A stretch of DNA of 6,623 bases, from contig CALMTJ010000079.1 of assembly GCA_937872715.1 (NCBI GenBank), positions 1-6,623 on the forward strand, read 5' to 3'. Below are positions 6,330-6,623 of the stretch, in pieces. Both the position numbers and the translations under genes were made by a program. The stretch comes from an uncultured Methylobacteriaceae bacterium. Its GTDB lineage: Bacteria; Pseudomonadota; Alphaproteobacteria; Rhizobiales; Beijerinckiaceae. The notes below the pieces were generated by a model that had not been told where the DNA came from, did not search any database, and saw only the letters and a list, made by a program, of their open reading frames with translations. Position 1 is the first letter of the stretch; the number at the start of each line of letters is the position of its first letter.

Positions 6330-6623
6330 TCAGGCTGCCGGCAGGACGGCGTCCGGAATCCGCAGGACCTGGGGAAGGTTGAAGGTGATGTTCTCCTCGG
6401 TCCCGTCCAGGACCGAGACTTCGAGCGGCCCGATGCGGCGCAACGCCTCGATGACGCTGTCGACCAGGACCTCGGGCGCGGACGCGCCGGCGGTCAGCCC
6501 GACCCGCTCCGCTCCCTCCAGCCAGGCGGGGTCGACCTCGCTGCCGTCCGCCACGAGGTAGGACGGCACGCCCGCCTCCTCGCCCACGTCCCGCAGCCTG
6601 TTGGAATTGGAGGAGGTGCGGGC
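6330..6623 (-). CDS. ispH: 4-hydroxy-3-methylbut-2-enyl diphosphate reductase IspH (C-terminal part)
   Basis: Last enzyme of the MEP pathway: an iron-sulfur enzyme that reduces HMBPP to IPP and DMAPP, the precursors of squalene. Only the last 97 codons are in the window; the gene continues past the right edge and no start is visible. The visible part opens with SSNSNRL (residues 4-10 of the fragment), the Ser/Asn loop that binds the substrate diphosphate. It continues with WLEGAERVGLTAGASAP, where the Ser of GASAP corresponds to the other diphosphate ligand (Ser269 in E. coli), and ends with EENITFNLPQVLR, the usual IspH tail. The reading frame is intact, ending in TGA at 6332-6330. It sits directly upstream of hpnH in the same orientation, which links precursor supply to hopanoid side-chain synthesis. 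Confidence 0.95.
   Translation of the reverse strand, partial: ARTSSNSNRLRDVGEEAGVPSYLVADGSEVDPAWLEGAERVGLTAGASAPEVLVDSVIEALRRIGPLEVSVLDGTEENITFNLPQVLRIPDAVLPAA

Overview
The window is a hopanoid (bacterial triterpenoid) biosynthesis locus from a high-G+C bacterium. The gene set, the protein motifs, the G+C content (about 75% in sampled coding stretches) and the very tight gene packing suggest an alphaproteobacterium of the order Hyphomicrobiales, possibly Methylobacterium-like. That assignment is an inference from protein style, because no rRNA or other taxonomic marker is present.

Plus strand, 1-5208: hpnD (presqualene diphosphate synthase), hpnE (FAD-dependent enzyme that finishes squalene), shc/hpnF (squalene-hopene cyclase), two very small genes of unknown role, and hpnG (adenosylhopane nucleosidase/phosphorylase). 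hpnD and hpnE overlap by 4 nt, hpnE and shc are 2 nt apart, and later gaps are short, so this reads as one transcription unit. hpnC probably lies just outside the left edge.

The stretch between shc and hpnG (4105-4494) is the unusual part. It has clearly lower G+C (60% counted over 4141-4500). It holds a small two-helix membrane protein gene broken by two compensating frameshifts, followed 4 nt later by an intact 40-codon gene for a single-pass membrane protein. Neither belongs to a named hopanoid gene family that I recognise.

Minus strand, 6623-5158: the 3' part of ispH (last enzyme of the MEP isoprenoid pathway, cut by the window edge), then 26 nt later hpnH (radical SAM adenosylhopane synthase). 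hpnH converges on hpnG and the two coding regions overlap tail to tail by 51 bp.

Together the genes describe a pathway. IspH makes IPP/DMAPP; after chain extension to farnesyl diphosphate (enzymes not in the window), HpnC/D/E make squalene and Shc cyclises it to hopene/hopanol. HpnH adds 5'-deoxyadenosine to give adenosylhopane, and HpnG removes adenine towards ribosylhopane and extended C35 hopanoids. Nearly every gene here appears to start with GTG. No tRNA, rRNA, CRISPR, insertion sequence or convincing terminator was seen.
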